Of a stretch of 64,000 nucleotides of DNA, positions 26,154 through 35,707 are shown one piece after another. The notes under the pieces were generated by a model. It was not told the origin of the DNA. It did no database searches and worked only from the letters and a program-made list of their open reading frames with translations. The position numbers and the translations under genes are program-made. Each line of letters begins with the position of its first letter. Position 1 is the first letter of the stretch. The DNA is taken from contig CP179198.1 of the NCBI GenBank assembly GCA_051201585.1, positions 2,542,001 through 2,606,000 of the forward strand, written 5' to 3'. The DNA is from UBA868 sp016776875. Its GTDB lineage: Bacteria; Pseudomonadota; Gammaproteobacteria; Arenicellales; UBA868.

Positions 26154-26684
26154 CTAAACATAGACAGCAGTTAGGGGGTCGGATTCTGGCGCTTTCAACG
26201 CGATGCCATCGAGCCGTCGGATAATTCGGCGGGTCACTTCCTCACGCATCGATTTTTTCAAGGCCTCTTCTTCTTGCTTTTTTTGCAGGAGATCCGTACT
26301 GCTGTATTCAAGCTCACGGCTGAAATTCAGTGACGTATTGCCCACGAGTATCTTGCCCTGACGATCAACCACACGATACAAAACGTTGTACTCAAGCGTA
26401 TATCCTGTCGCCGTACCGTTGCTGTCGACAGAAATCACCTTACGGGTGTATTGCACTGTCGCGAGATCAATGATGGCAGTCGCTGATTCCGCGTCCTTGA
26501 CCGGAGTCACGCCGCTCTGCGTCAGGGCCATTCGTAGGTCAATAACGAGCTGATTATCCTGTCCCGTTACCCACGGTTTTGAAAGGATGGGTCCAAGTTC
26601 AACAAGGCCACGCAATTGAAACCCACAGCCGGCAACCAAGCCGACCAACGCAAAAATGACGAGTTTTTTCTTCAGCATCAACAA
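26154..26684 (-). CDS. lptE: LPS-assembly lipoprotein LptE
   Basis: 176 residues with a lipoprotein signal ending LVAGC (C20), then GFQLRG, the usual first residues of mature LptE. It plugs the LptD outer-membrane barrel that inserts lipopolysaccharide. The gene ends 5 bases before holA. Between it and leuS lies an extra oxidoreductase gene. Confidence 0.92.
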   Translation of the reverse strand: MLMLKKKLVIFALVGLVAGCGFQLRGLVELGPILSKPWVTGQDNQLVIDLRMALTQSGVTPVKDAESATAIIDLATVQYTRKVISVDSNGTATGYTLEYNVLYRVVDRQGKILVGNTSLNFSRELEYSSTDLLQKKQEEEALKKSMREEVTRRIIRRLDGIALKAPESDPLTAVYV

Positions 26685-26753
26685 CTTCCCAAAACAATTA
26701 TCAACAGATCAAGGATTAACTCACATTATAGCGAGCGCGCCCGTCGGCGGGTT

Positions 26754-27815
26754 CTAAAAAAAAGGTCGCAGGACCAGTTTTCCCGGGTAGCGCTTGGTCA
26801 TGAAATCGGTCTGGGCTTGCGCGATGTCCTTTAACGGATACACCTTTGAAACCAGTGGCCGTAACGATCCCGCGTTAATCAGAGACACCAGCGCGCGAAA
26901 AACCTCGCGAGACTGATAAGTGCATCCAAACACCGTGAGATCCTTCAAATAAAGCGTCCTCAAATCGACCTCCGCCATGGGGCCGGCAATGGCGCCGGAC
27001 GTCGCAAGGCGACCACCCGGACACAAGGCATCGAGAAATTTACCAAATTGATTCCCCCCAACGACATCAATAACGACTGTGAAGTCCTCTTTTGGGAGTG
27101 ATGCATCTCTGTCCAGCACGCTTTGTGCGCCCGCGTCGGACACCGCATCCGCTTTAGGGGCGGCTGCAATCGCAGTGACCCGAGCGCCTTTCTGGCGAGC
27201 CAGTTGGACCGTCGCCAATCCAACGCCACCCGACGCGCCCGTCACGAGGACTCGATCATCGTCGTTCACCTGTGATCGGGTCAGAAGGTTCAGCGCGGTG
27301 CCGTAAGCACACGACATGCTGCCAATCTCAATGTCCGTCAACGGAGATTCACTCACATCAAATAATTGATCCGCCGACACGCAGCAATACTGTGCAAACG
27401 CGCCATCTCGCTCAGAGCCCAGCGCCTCAAAATAGACAGGTGCGCCCGATTTTTCGATCGGCTGGTTCAGCGCACAGGTGACGCGTTTTCCGATCTCCGG
27501 TGAACTCACCCCGTCACCGAGTGCAACCACCTCACCGCAAAGATCGCCGCCTTGTATGCGAGGAAACGCTAATGCGCCGGCCCATGCGCCATCAGCGGTG
27601 ATCTCCCCGGACACCGCATTGGTGGCAGCCGTCACGGTTTTGGCATACCACCCGAGGCGCGTATTAATGTCAGTATTATTCACGCCGGCTGCCGACACCC
27701 GGACCAGCACTTCACCGGCCTTGGGTTGTGGCGTCGGAAGATCATTGCGCCAGACCAGTTGTTCCGGTCCGCCGTGACCGACCAACTGAACGCCACACAT
27801 CGTTTCAGGTATCAC
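26754..27815 (-). CDS. Zinc-type alcohol dehydrogenase-like NAD(P)-dependent oxidoreductase
   Basis: 353 residues of the medium-chain dehydrogenase fold: an N-terminal GroES-like domain (GEVLVRVSAAGVNNTDINTR) and the nucleotide-binding VLVTGASGGVGLATVQLAR. The catalytic-zinc cysteine/histidine pair of true alcohol dehydrogenases is not evident, so a quinone- or enoyl-reductase type is likely. It is inserted between leuS and lptE, which are usually adjacent. Substrate unknown. Confidence 0.82.
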   Translation of the reverse strand: MIPETMCGVQLVGHGGPEQLVWRNDLPTPQPKAGEVLVRVSAAGVNNTDINTRLGWYAKTVTAATNAVSGEITADGAWAGALAFPRIQGGDLCGEVVALGDGVSSPEIGKRVTCALNQPIEKSGAPVYFEALGSERDGAFAQYCCVSADQLFDVSESPLTDIEIGSMSCAYGTALNLLTRSQVNDDDRVLVTGASGGVGLATVQLARQKGARVTAIAAAPKADAVSDAGAQSVLDRDASLPKEDFTVVIDVVGGNQFGKFLDALCPGGRLATSGAIAGPMAEVDLRTLYLKDLTVFGCTYQSREVFRALVSLINAGSLRPLVSKVYPLKDIAQAQTDFMTKRYPGKLVLRPFF

Positions 27816-27870
27816 GCGTCAACCACTGATGGGCGTCCGTAGGCGTATCAATTCATCCGGGCTGTCAATC

Positions 27871-30459
27871 TTAAATGACCACATTCACTAATTTTCCGGG
27901 TACGACAATCACTTTGCGAACATCCTGATCACCAATATGCCGGGCAATTTTCTCATCAGAAAGAACAGCTTCCCGTATCTCGGACTCATCCGCTTCTGAC
28001 CGAATCTCAACATGCCCGCGGAGCTTTCCATTAACTTGCACCACCAGGGATTGTGTTGCTGACACCAGGGCACGCTCATCCACCTCAGGCCATGGCGCAT
28101 CAAGAAGATCTCCCTTCATATCAAGGGCCTGCCATAGGGCGTGACATAAATGAGGCGTAATGGGCGCAAGCACCCGGACCAAGATACCGAGCGCCTCTCG
28201 CATCACCGCGATTCGCTTGTCATCAGCGCCGGGTTTAAAACGATCAAGCGCGTTGAAACTTTCCATACAGGCGGCAACCACAGTATTAAATTGCCCGCGA
28301 TCCATATCACGGCTTATTTTCTGTAACGCCCCATACAACGCTCGCCGCAGCGCCTGACTTTCGTCATCAAGATCCGCCGGCACGCCTCGATCAACGGACA
28401 CCTGTTCCAGATTCGAGTGCACGAAAGTCCACAGTCGCCGCAAGAAACGCTGCGATCCGGCGACAGCATCATCATTCCATTCCAGCGCCTGGTCAGGCGG
28501 CGCCGCGAACATCGTAAATAAACGAACCGTGTCGGCCCCGTAGCGATCCACTAGGGTTTGGGGGTCCACGCCGTTGTTCTTGGACTTGGACATGGTCGTC
28601 CAGCCGGTTGCATTCAATGCAACGCCATCCGAGAGACGGCGGGCGCCCAGCGTTTTGCCTTTTGCATCTTTCTCGGTCTCGACGTCTTCAGGTTTGACCC
28701 AAACACGCCCATGCTCGGTACTGTCGTGGTAGTACGCCTCCGCCAGAACCATACCCTGGCAAAGCAATTTGGTCGCTGGCTCATCGCTGTTCACAAGACC
28801 GATATCCCGCATCAGTTTGTGCCAAAAACGGAAATACATGAGGTGTAACACCGCATGCTCGATACCGCCAATATAATGGTCAACCGGCAGCCAGTAGTTC
28901 GCCCGTTCATCGAGCATACCGTCAGCACCCGGTGTGCAATACCGTGCGTAATACCAACTGGACTCCACAAAAGTATCAAACGTGTCGGTCTCCCGCTCAG
29001 CGTCCTTGCCACATTGCGGGCACGTCGTCTTGCGCCATTCAGGATCAGCCTTGATCGGGGATTGCACCCCCATAAAAGTCACATCCTCGGGCAACAGCAC
29101 GGGCAAGTCTTTTTCAGGTACCGGCACCGCGCCACACGCATCACAGTAAATGACCGGCACGGGGCATCCCCAATAGCGCTGGCGAGAAACACCCCAGTCC
29201 CGAAGGCGATAGTTCACCTTGCGTGTTCCAATGCCTTTTTCTTCAATAAAACCAGCAATGCGCTCAAACGCATCCTTGAAAGGTAAGCCACTAAACGATC
29301 CCGAGTTCACCGTCACCGCGTCTTCTTTAGCCGGCCATGATGCCTCGATCACATCAATCTCGGTGTCGTCCGCAGGCCTCACCACCTGAATAATCGGAAG
29401 GGAATAACGCGTCGCAAACGCATGGTCCCGCTCGTCGTGAGCCGGCACCGCCATGATGGCGCCCGTGCCGTAGCCCATCAGAACAAAATTGGCGACCCAA
29501 ACCGGAATTTTCTCCCCGCTAAGGGGATTGATCGCGTCAATTCCAAGGGATACGCCCTTTTTCTCAGCGGCCTCAAGATCGATCTCGCTAACGCCGCCAC
29601 TGGCACACTCTGCAACAAATGCTTTTATTTCGGGATTGTCGGCCGCTGCGGCAACGGCAAGCGGATGATCCGCGGCCACGGCCATAAAAGTCGCCCCGAA
29701 TATGGTGTCCGGCCGGGTCGTAAATACCCTGAGTGGCTCACCGCCATCGGCCAGGGCAAAGTCAACCTCCAGTCCGGTTGATCGTCCAATCCAGTTACGC
29801 TGCATCGTTTTGACCGAATCCGGCCAGCCCGGCATTTCGTCAAGATCCTTAAGCAGTTCATCGGCATACGCGGTAATCCGGATAAACCATTGCGGGATTT
29901 CCCTTTTCTCAACCACAGCGCCCGAGCGCCAGCCTTTTCCATCGATCACTTGTTCATTGGCCAACACCGTCTGATCAACAGGATCCCAATTGACCACGGC
30001 ATTTTTTCGATACGCAAGTCCTTTTTCGATCAACTGGCCAAAAAACCACTGCTCCCAACGATAGTAATCGGGGCGACACGTTGTGACTTCGCGCGTCCAA
30101 TCGTAAGCAAAACCCATCCGACGCAGTTGCCCGCGCATATGCTCAATGTTTTGGTACGTCCATTCGGCCGGCGGCACGGCACGCTGGATCGCCGCGTTCT
30201 CGGCCGGAAGCCCAAAGGCATCCCAACCCATCGGTTGCAACACATTGCGCCCGAGCATCCGCTGATAACGGCTAATGACGTCGCCAATGGTGTAATTGCG
30301 AACATGCCCCATGTGTAACTGCCCGGATGGATAAGGCAACATCGAAAGGCAGTAATATTTTTCCCGGGTGGGGTCTTCCTCAACCTCAAAACTTTTCTGC
30401 TCATCCCACCAGGCTTGAACAGTCGTTTCCAATTGTTGGGGCGAATAATCGGATTCCAT
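27871..30459 (-). CDS. leuS: Leucyl-tRNA synthetase
   Basis: 862 residues, normal length. The class I signature PYPSGQLHMGHVRNYT and the TTMSKSKNNGVDP loop are both present, as are the editing domain (about residues 225-420) and the anticodon-binding C-terminal part. Attaches leucine to tRNA. Upstream on the same strand lies a DUF4389 gene. Confidence 0.98.
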   Translation of the reverse strand: MESDYSPQQLETTVQAWWDEQKSFEVEEDPTREKYYCLSMLPYPSGQLHMGHVRNYTIGDVISRYQRMLGRNVLQPMGWDAFGLPAENAAIQRAVPPAEWTYQNIEHMRGQLRRMGFAYDWTREVTTCRPDYYRWEQWFFGQLIEKGLAYRKNAVVNWDPVDQTVLANEQVIDGKGWRSGAVVEKREIPQWFIRITAYADELLKDLDEMPGWPDSVKTMQRNWIGRSTGLEVDFALADGGEPLRVFTTRPDTIFGATFMAVAADHPLAVAAAADNPEIKAFVAECASGGVSEIDLEAAEKKGVSLGIDAINPLSGEKIPVWVANFVLMGYGTGAIMAVPAHDERDHAFATRYSLPIIQVVRPADDTEIDVIEASWPAKEDAVTVNSGSFSGLPFKDAFERIAGFIEEKGIGTRKVNYRLRDWGVSRQRYWGCPVPVIYCDACGAVPVPEKDLPVLLPEDVTFMGVQSPIKADPEWRKTTCPQCGKDAERETDTFDTFVESSWYYARYCTPGADGMLDERANYWLPVDHYIGGIEHAVLHLMYFRFWHKLMRDIGLVNSDEPATKLLCQGMVLAEAYYHDSTEHGRVWVKPEDVETEKDAKGKTLGARRLSDGVALNATGWTTMSKSKNNGVDPQTLVDRYGADTVRLFTMFAAPPDQALEWNDDAVAGSQRFLRRLWTFVHSNLEQVSVDRGVPADLDDESQALRRALYGALQKISRDMDRGQFNTVVAACMESFNALDRFKPGADDKRIAVMREALGILVRVLAPITPHLCHALWQALDMKGDLLDAPWPEVDERALVSATQSLVVQVNGKLRGHVEIRSEADESEIREAVLSDEKIARHIGDQDVRKVIVVPGKLVNVVI

Positions 30460-30526
30460 ACGATTTCCAGTCAGGGGCGGTGCTGCTCAACTCTTCGCAG
30501 CGCGGTCGCGATATTTAAACGCGAAT

Positions 30527-30823
30527 CTAGTTTTCTTTTGTGTCTTCGGGGGCCGGCCAGTCGGAGAAGGGGAAAGGCCGCTGATCCGAATTGAACGTCA
30601 CGTACTGAAGCGCCGAAAACGTGAAGGCATTCAGATCCGTCAAGAAATTCCGAAGCCGGTCCGGATCCTCCCCGGTCACCAATCGTGCGACAAATATAAA
30701 AAGTGCGCCCAAACCGGTCAGCAACAGCACAATCTCAAACACCACCACAAAATAAAGCAGCATAAAAAGCAATCGGATCCAAAGTGATCCGTTACCCACT
30801 CGCTCTCGCATGTCAACACTCAT
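30527..30823 (-). CDS. DUF4389 membrane protein
   Basis: 98 residues with one long or two short membrane segments (about residues 15-47: LLFMLLYFVVVFEIVLLL, then LGALFIFVARLV) and a polar C-terminal tail (FNSDQRPFPFSDWPAPEDT). This matches the short DUF4389 family. Function unknown. It precedes leuS. Confidence 0.8.
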   Translation of the reverse strand: MSVDMRERVGNGSLWIRLLFMLLYFVVVFEIVLLLTGLGALFIFVARLVTGEDPDRLRNFLTDLNAFTFSALQYVTFNSDQRPFPFSDWPAPEDTKEN

Positions 30824-30944
30824 TGGCTTTCTCTATTCAAAAAGGGACGCTTAAGAAGCGGGTGGATTTTACACCATCAATGGTCGCCCTAAATGCCGTT
30901 GGGACCGTTAATTAATCCCAGCCCTGTCTGAAAGCAACGATCCG

Positions 30945-31259
30945 TTACCCGTCAAGGACGGTCAAATGGGCGCTGCAGCGCCAACAAATCTCGAAGGTCG
31001 CCGGATTGGATTCGCCGCATTGCTCACAATCGATATTCTTTTCCGGTGCGCGCTCGTATTCCTCAATGATCGACCGGGCCAGCGAGAACTGCTGTTCGCG
31101 GACAATCCAGACTTCAGGCCAGACTGCCGTCGCGGCGAGTTCACCAACGCCGCCCGCCGCATGTTCATTAAAGGTATGGCAATGAATGCCGGCCGCCTCC
31201 AGCATCTGTTGCACCAGGCGGGCCTCACTTAACGTGGATGCGGTATAGACCCGTTGCAA
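30945..31259 (-). CDS. DUF2007-type protein with zinc ribbon
   Basis: 104 residues. The first 70 match the DUF2007 signal-transducing fold (MQRVYTASTLSEARLVQQML ... WPEVWIVREQQF). The tail has two cysteine pairs (DCEQCGESN and FEICWRCSAHL) that form a zinc ribbon. Function unknown. It lies 24 bases downstream of cfa and may share its transcript. Confidence 0.82.
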   Translation of the reverse strand: MQRVYTASTLSEARLVQQMLEAAGIHCHTFNEHAAGGVGELAATAVWPEVWIVREQQFSLARSIIEEYERAPEKNIDCEQCGESNPATFEICWRCSAHLTVLDG

Positions 31260-31283
31260 AGTGATTGCGCGCGACCCCGCGCA

Positions 31284-32546
31284 TTAGGAATACAAGTGCG
31301 CTCGAGACGCCGCTGAGCTGTTATTACGCTCGCGCGCAAAGACCACCTGAAAAAGCTGAAGCGCGCCGGAAAGAAAAGCCGCCTTGGAGCCCGCCAAATA
31401 AAGACGCCAGGCGCGGGTAAAGTTTTCATCAAACTGCTCGGTCACTTGCTGATGTGAAGCATCAAAACGCGACAGCCAAGCCTCTAGCGTCTTCGCATAA
31501 TGCAGGCGAATATTTTCCACATCCAAAACAGAGAACCGATGGGGCTCAAAAATATCCATCATCTCGCCCAGCGTCGGGGGATAGGCGCCCGGAAATATTC
31601 GTTTCTCGATCCAGGCATTCATGAGCCGGGGTCGATTTCGGCCAATGGTATGGATCAGCCCACGACCCTCAGCCGTGAGGCAGCGATCCACAACATCCCC
31701 AAGGTCTGGATAGTGATCAAGTCCCACGTGCTCAAGCATGCCCACCGAGACAAACGCGTCATATTCGCCCTTGATGTTCCGGTAATCATCAAGCACATAG
31801 CTCACGCGATCATCGTAGCCCTCCGATTTGGCACGGTCGGTCGCGTAGCGAACCTGCTCGGCGGACACATTCCACGAGGAAACGATGGCGCCATAGTGAA
31901 GCGCCATATGTCTTGCCAGACCGCCCCATCCACATCCGGCTTCTGCCACCCTATCTCCGGGGCGTAACTGCAGTTTTCGACAGACATGATCCATCTTGGC
32001 CTGCTGCGCCGCTTCGATCTCCATTGCGTCTTCCGGAAAATAAGCGCAGGTGTACTGCATCTCCCGATCCAGCCATAGCTTGTAAAAATCATTGCCGATA
32101 TCATAGTGGTGATGAATATTCTCGCGGGATCCGGCCTGTGTATTGGCGCGCGGCGATCGTTGCTGAACTCTTTTGACTACCTTGAAGATACCCTTGGGCT
32201 CTGGCGTCTGATAGACCTCGATCAAAAATCCGATTAAATCGCCGTCAACCGTGATCTCGCCCGTCGAATAGGCATCACCAAACCCCACGTCCCCTTGCCG
32301 CAGCAGATTCGTAAGGGCGGAGCGTGAGTGGATATGGACCGTTGCGATAGAAGAACCGTGACTCGGCTCAATCCGAAACCCGTCCCACAGTTCAACCGCA
32401 TATTGGCGGGGACTCATCGCGTGAATCACGCGGGTTAGCAGGTATCTCTCGTACGCACGGGAAGGATTAGCTCTTCGAAGTCCTTTGGTCGCCCTTCGGG
32501 CGTCAGCTTTATCTTGATCAAAGACAGGGTTAGGAGTCGCCATCAA
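31284..32546 (-). CDS. cfa: Cyclopropane-fatty-acyl-phospholipid synthase family methyltransferase
   Basis: 420 residues with the SAM-binding motif VAEAGCGWGGLARHMALHYG, HHYDIGNDFYKLWLD and MQYTCAYFP, and YDAFVSVGMLEHVG, all typical of Cfa. It adds a methylene bridge to unsaturated membrane lipids. The first 100 residues form the usual N-terminal domain. Whether it makes cyclopropane or another methylated lipid cannot be told. Confidence 0.9.
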   Translation of the reverse strand: MMATPNPVFDQDKADARRATKGLRRANPSRAYERYLLTRVIHAMSPRQYAVELWDGFRIEPSHGSSIATVHIHSRSALTNLLRQGDVGFGDAYSTGEITVDGDLIGFLIEVYQTPEPKGIFKVVKRVQQRSPRANTQAGSRENIHHHYDIGNDFYKLWLDREMQYTCAYFPEDAMEIEAAQQAKMDHVCRKLQLRPGDRVAEAGCGWGGLARHMALHYGAIVSSWNVSAEQVRYATDRAKSEGYDDRVSYVLDDYRNIKGEYDAFVSVGMLEHVGLDHYPDLGDVVDRCLTAEGRGLIHTIGRNRPRLMNAWIEKRIFPGAYPPTLGEMMDIFEPHRFSVLDVENIRLHYAKTLEAWLSRFDASHQQVTEQFDENFTRAWRLYLAGSKAAFLSGALQLFQVVFARERNNSSAASRAHLYS

Positions 32547-32644
32547 CTTACACGCCAGTCGAACCTATCGACGAAAAAATTTTCTGAATAGTTGAATGAT
32601 ACTGACGGGGAACAAAGAATCAAGAATTCGGCTTTGTCCCTACT

Positions 32645-33703
32645 TTAAGTAAGGTCTTGTGCCTGACGCGGCCACGCTCTCAAAACCGCATGAACCAGAG
32701 TCGCCAACGGGATCGCAAAAAACACCCCTAAAACGCCCCAAACACCGCCAAATATCAACACAGCGGTGATAATGGCAACCGGATGCAAATTATTCACTTC
32801 GGAGAACAGCAGCGGCACCACAACGTTGCCATCCAAACCCTGAATAATCAGGTAAACCGATACCAGCACAAAAAATTCCCCGGAAAACCCCCACTGGAAC
32901 CATGCCACCAGTACGACCGGAATAGTCACCACCGCAGCGCCCACATAGGGGATCAGCACCGAGACGCCCACCAAAACAGCCAGCAACATACTGTATTGAA
33001 GGCCCAGCACCGAAAACGCAACCAGACACGCAAACCAGACGATCACAATTTCCCAGAATTTGCCGCGCACATAATTCCCGATCTGCCGGTCGACCTCTGA
33101 CCAAACCTGGGTCACCAGCTGATGATCGCGCGGTGCAAAGCCGCCAATCCAATCGACCAGACGCTGCTTGTCTTTCATTAAAAAGAAAATCAAGATCGGC
33201 ATCAAAATAAGATAAATCAAAACGGCAATAAGCCCCAGCACGGACGCGACCGAAACCGACAACAACTGCTGGCCCAACGCGGTCACCTCGGTTTGTATCA
33301 ACTTCATGATCTCGCTGATCTGTTCGGTCGAAACAAACTCCGGATAACTCTCGGGCAGTTTTAAAAGCGCCGTTTGTCCCGCGCCTAACATCGAGGGAAT
33401 CTGTTGCACAAATTGAGTCGTCTGTTGGGAGAGCAACGGCATCAGACCGAAAATGATCAAGGTCACAAACAGCAAAAATGCCAAATAGACAACGATCACC
33501 GCTAGGAGTCGGCTGACCCCCACACGCTGGATGATCTTAACCAACCCTTCAAGCAGGTAGGCAATCACAATCGCCGCCAACAACGGCGCCAGCATTTGGC
33601 CCATAAAAACAACGACGGCAAAAAACGCTAATAAAAAAAGCGTCAAAAAGACAACCTGCGGGTTGCTAAGTTGTGTCTTGAACCAGTTGGTAATCGTGCT
33701 CAT
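32645..33703 (-). CDS. AI-2E/PerM-family membrane transporter
   Basis: 352 residues with about eight hydrophobic segments and the family stretches VVYLAFLLFVTLIIFGLMPL and GGVWGVLGVFFAIPLATLV near the C-terminus. The family (AI-2 exporter-like, PerM) includes exporters and ion antiporters; the substrate here is unknown. It lies between the OsmC gene and cfa on the same strand. Confidence 0.87.
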   Translation of the reverse strand: MSTITNWFKTQLSNPQVVFLTLFLLAFFAVVVFMGQMLAPLLAAIVIAYLLEGLVKIIQRVGVSRLLAVIVVYLAFLLFVTLIIFGLMPLLSQQTTQFVQQIPSMLGAGQTALLKLPESYPEFVSTEQISEIMKLIQTEVTALGQQLLSVSVASVLGLIAVLIYLILMPILIFFLMKDKQRLVDWIGGFAPRDHQLVTQVWSEVDRQIGNYVRGKFWEIVIVWFACLVAFSVLGLQYSMLLAVLVGVSVLIPYVGAAVVTIPVVLVAWFQWGFSGEFFVLVSVYLIIQGLDGNVVVPLLFSEVNNLHPVAIITAVLIFGGVWGVLGVFFAIPLATLVHAVLRAWPRQAQDLT

Positions 33704-33757
33704 GGATCGAATTTGACCGCGTCATTGGGCCTTGGGTTCGCCGCTAAAGGGGTCAGT

Positions 33758-34174
33758 CTAACCCGATACAATCTCAAAATCGTGGGTAATTTCTGCCACT
33801 GAATCCAGCATTTTAGACGCCGAGCAGTATTTTTCGGCAGAAAGACTAATCGCTCTGGCCACTCGCTTTTCATCGATCTCGCCGGCCGTGACCACAAAAT
33901 GCAGGTGAATATGGGTGAATATCTTCGGAATCTCATCGCTGCGTTTGGCGTCAATATCAATCCGGATATCCGAAAACGCCTGACGCGATTTTCGCAAAAT
34001 CAAAACCACGTCAATGATCGTGCAGCCCCCAAGACTCAGCAGCAGCATCTCCATCGGCCGGGCGCCGAGATTTTGTCCGCCCACCTCCGGCGAGCGATCC
34101 ATCAAGACCTGATGACCGCTTTGCGTCACCCCCTCTATCGAATCATCGTCTTTAAGTTGAATACTGGCTTGCAT
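33758..34174 (-). CDS. OsmC-family protein
   Basis: 138 residues with the OsmC/YhfA pattern: PMEMLLLSLGGCTIIDVVLIL holds one catalytic cysteine and EKYCSASKMLDSVAEI the other. This is the YhfA branch found beside trpC in many gammaproteobacteria. Members reduce organic peroxides or bind thiols. Confidence 0.88.
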   Translation of the reverse strand: MQASIQLKDDDSIEGVTQSGHQVLMDRSPEVGGQNLGARPMEMLLLSLGGCTIIDVVLILRKSRQAFSDIRIDIDAKRSDEIPKIFTHIHLHFVVTAGEIDEKRVARAISLSAEKYCSASKMLDSVAEITHDFEIVSG

Positions 34175-34200
34175 GGGCTGTCTCTATTTTGAACGCTGTC

Positions 34201-34998
34201 TCAGGCAAACAATTTTGCAAGATGACCACCCGGGTCCTGCTCGCGCATAAAGGCCTCGCCCACCAAAAACGCATGGATGTCAGCCTCGCGCATCCGAGCG
34301 ACGTCGGCGATCGAATGAATGCCGCTCTCTGTGACCAGAAGCGTTCCCCGCGGCACGGCCGTGGCGAGCGTGAGGGTCGTCTCGAGCGAGGTTTCAAACG
34401 TGCGAAGATTTCGGTTATTGATGCCAATCATCGAAGGCGCGAGCGCGAGCGCCTGGTCCAACTCGTCCCGATCGTGCACTTCCACCAGCACATCCATCGC
34501 CAAATCGGCCGCTGCGGATGCGAGCTCGGCCATTTGAGCCGGCTCAAGCGCGGCCACAATCAGTAAAACACAATCCGCGCCAATCGCGCGCGATTCGGCA
34601 ATCTGCCAGGGATCAATCATAAAGTCCTTGCGCAGCGCCGGCAGCGCACACGCGTTGCGGGCGGCCTTTAGATCCTGCTCTGCGCCCTGAAAAAAATCCC
34701 GGTCGGTCAGCACCGAAAGACACGACGCCCCACCGGCCTCATAGCTTTTTGCAATCGCTGCAGGATCAAAATCCTCACGAATCAAACCTTTGCTGGGAGA
34801 GGCTTTTTTAACCTCTGCAATCACCCCCGCACGGCCAAATGAAATGGTTTTTTTAAGCGCATCCACAAATCCGCGCGGCACGCTTTGATCAGCGGCTCGC
34901 GCGTAAAGATCATTCAGCGAATGATCTTTTTTTCGGGCGCTGACTTCCTCTCGTTTTCGGGCAAGGATGCGCTCCAGAATATCGGCTTTTTCGTTCAA
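34201..34998 (-). CDS. trpC: Indole-3-glycerol-phosphate synthase
   Basis: 265 residues with ILERILARKREEVSARK, the catalytic VIAEVKKASPSKGLI, LRKDFMIDPWQI and IGINNRNLRTFE. It closes the indole ring in tryptophan synthesis. It is immediately downstream of trpG with 43 bases between, where trpD would normally lie. The stop is followed by osmC. Confidence 0.96.
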   Translation of the reverse strand: MNEKADILERILARKREEVSARKKDHSLNDLYARAADQSVPRGFVDALKKTISFGRAGVIAEVKKASPSKGLIREDFDPAAIAKSYEAGGASCLSVLTDRDFFQGAEQDLKAARNACALPALRKDFMIDPWQIAESRAIGADCVLLIVAALEPAQMAELASAAADLAMDVLVEVHDRDELDQALALAPSMIGINNRNLRTFETSLETTLTLATAVPRGTLLVTESGIHSIADVARMREADIHAFLVGEAFMREQDPGGHLAKLFA

Positions 34999-35041
34999 TA
35001 GGGTCTCACTCGTAACAAACTGAATCGCTCAATCTAGGAAT

Positions 35042-35623
35042 TCAGATCGAGCCTGCTGATTCGGACTGCAGGAAATTATGCAGCATCTTGTGACCATACT
35101 GCGTCAGGATCGACTCCGGATGAAACTGCACGCCCACCACCGGATGGGCGCGGTGGGCGATCCCCATGATCTCACCATCATCGGCGCGCGCGGTGATCTC
35201 AAAACAATCGGGCAGGGAGGACTCCTCGACCACCAGCGAGTGATAGCGCGTCGCCTGAAAGGGCGTTGGAATCTCGCCGAAGAGGCTCTCCCCCTCATGC
35301 GAAATCATTGACGTCTTGCCGTGCATGAGCGTGGGTGCACGCACGATATTGCCGCCGTAGGCTTGGGCAATACTCTGATGACCCAAACACACGCCCAGGA
35401 TCGGAATACGCGCGCCATACTCGCGCACCAGATCTACCGAGATTCCCGCCTCATTCGGCGTACAGGGCCCGGGAGAGATCACCACATGCGAAGGCGCTAA
35501 CGCGTCAACGTCATTAAGGGTGAGTTGGTCGTTTCGATAAACCGTCACGCGCTCGCCCAGTTCCCCAAAGTACTGAACGAGGTTATAGGTAAACGAGTCG
35601 TAGTTATCGATCATTAACAGCAT
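35042..35623 (-). CDS. trpG: Anthranilate synthase, glutamine amidotransferase subunit
   Basis: 193 residues with the class I amidotransferase triad: the cysteine in ILGVCLGHQSIAQAYGG and the histidine and glutamate in VGVQFHPESIL. DNYDSFTYNLVQYFGELG is the usual start. It gives ammonia to TrpE and may double as the p-aminobenzoate subunit. trpE is not adjacent; it lies 6 kb upstream across an accessory insert. trpD is absent downstream. Confidence 0.95.
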   Translation of the reverse strand: MLLMIDNYDSFTYNLVQYFGELGERVTVYRNDQLTLNDVDALAPSHVVISPGPCTPNEAGISVDLVREYGARIPILGVCLGHQSIAQAYGGNIVRAPTLMHGKTSMISHEGESLFGEIPTPFQATRYHSLVVEESSLPDCFEITARADDGEIMGIAHRAHPVVGVQFHPESILTQYGHKMLHNFLQSESAGSI

Positions 35624-35707
35624 AAGAACGCCCTTCGGCCAAAAGCGTCCTTACTCTAACAAATAAGCGGTTTTTTATCCCGCCAACGCTTGATCTCATT
35701 TGAAAAA

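Noticed and set aside
26616..26834. Plus-strand frame across the lptE start
   Set aside because: It is opposite lptE and the end of the oxidoreductase gene and shows no coding signs of its own.
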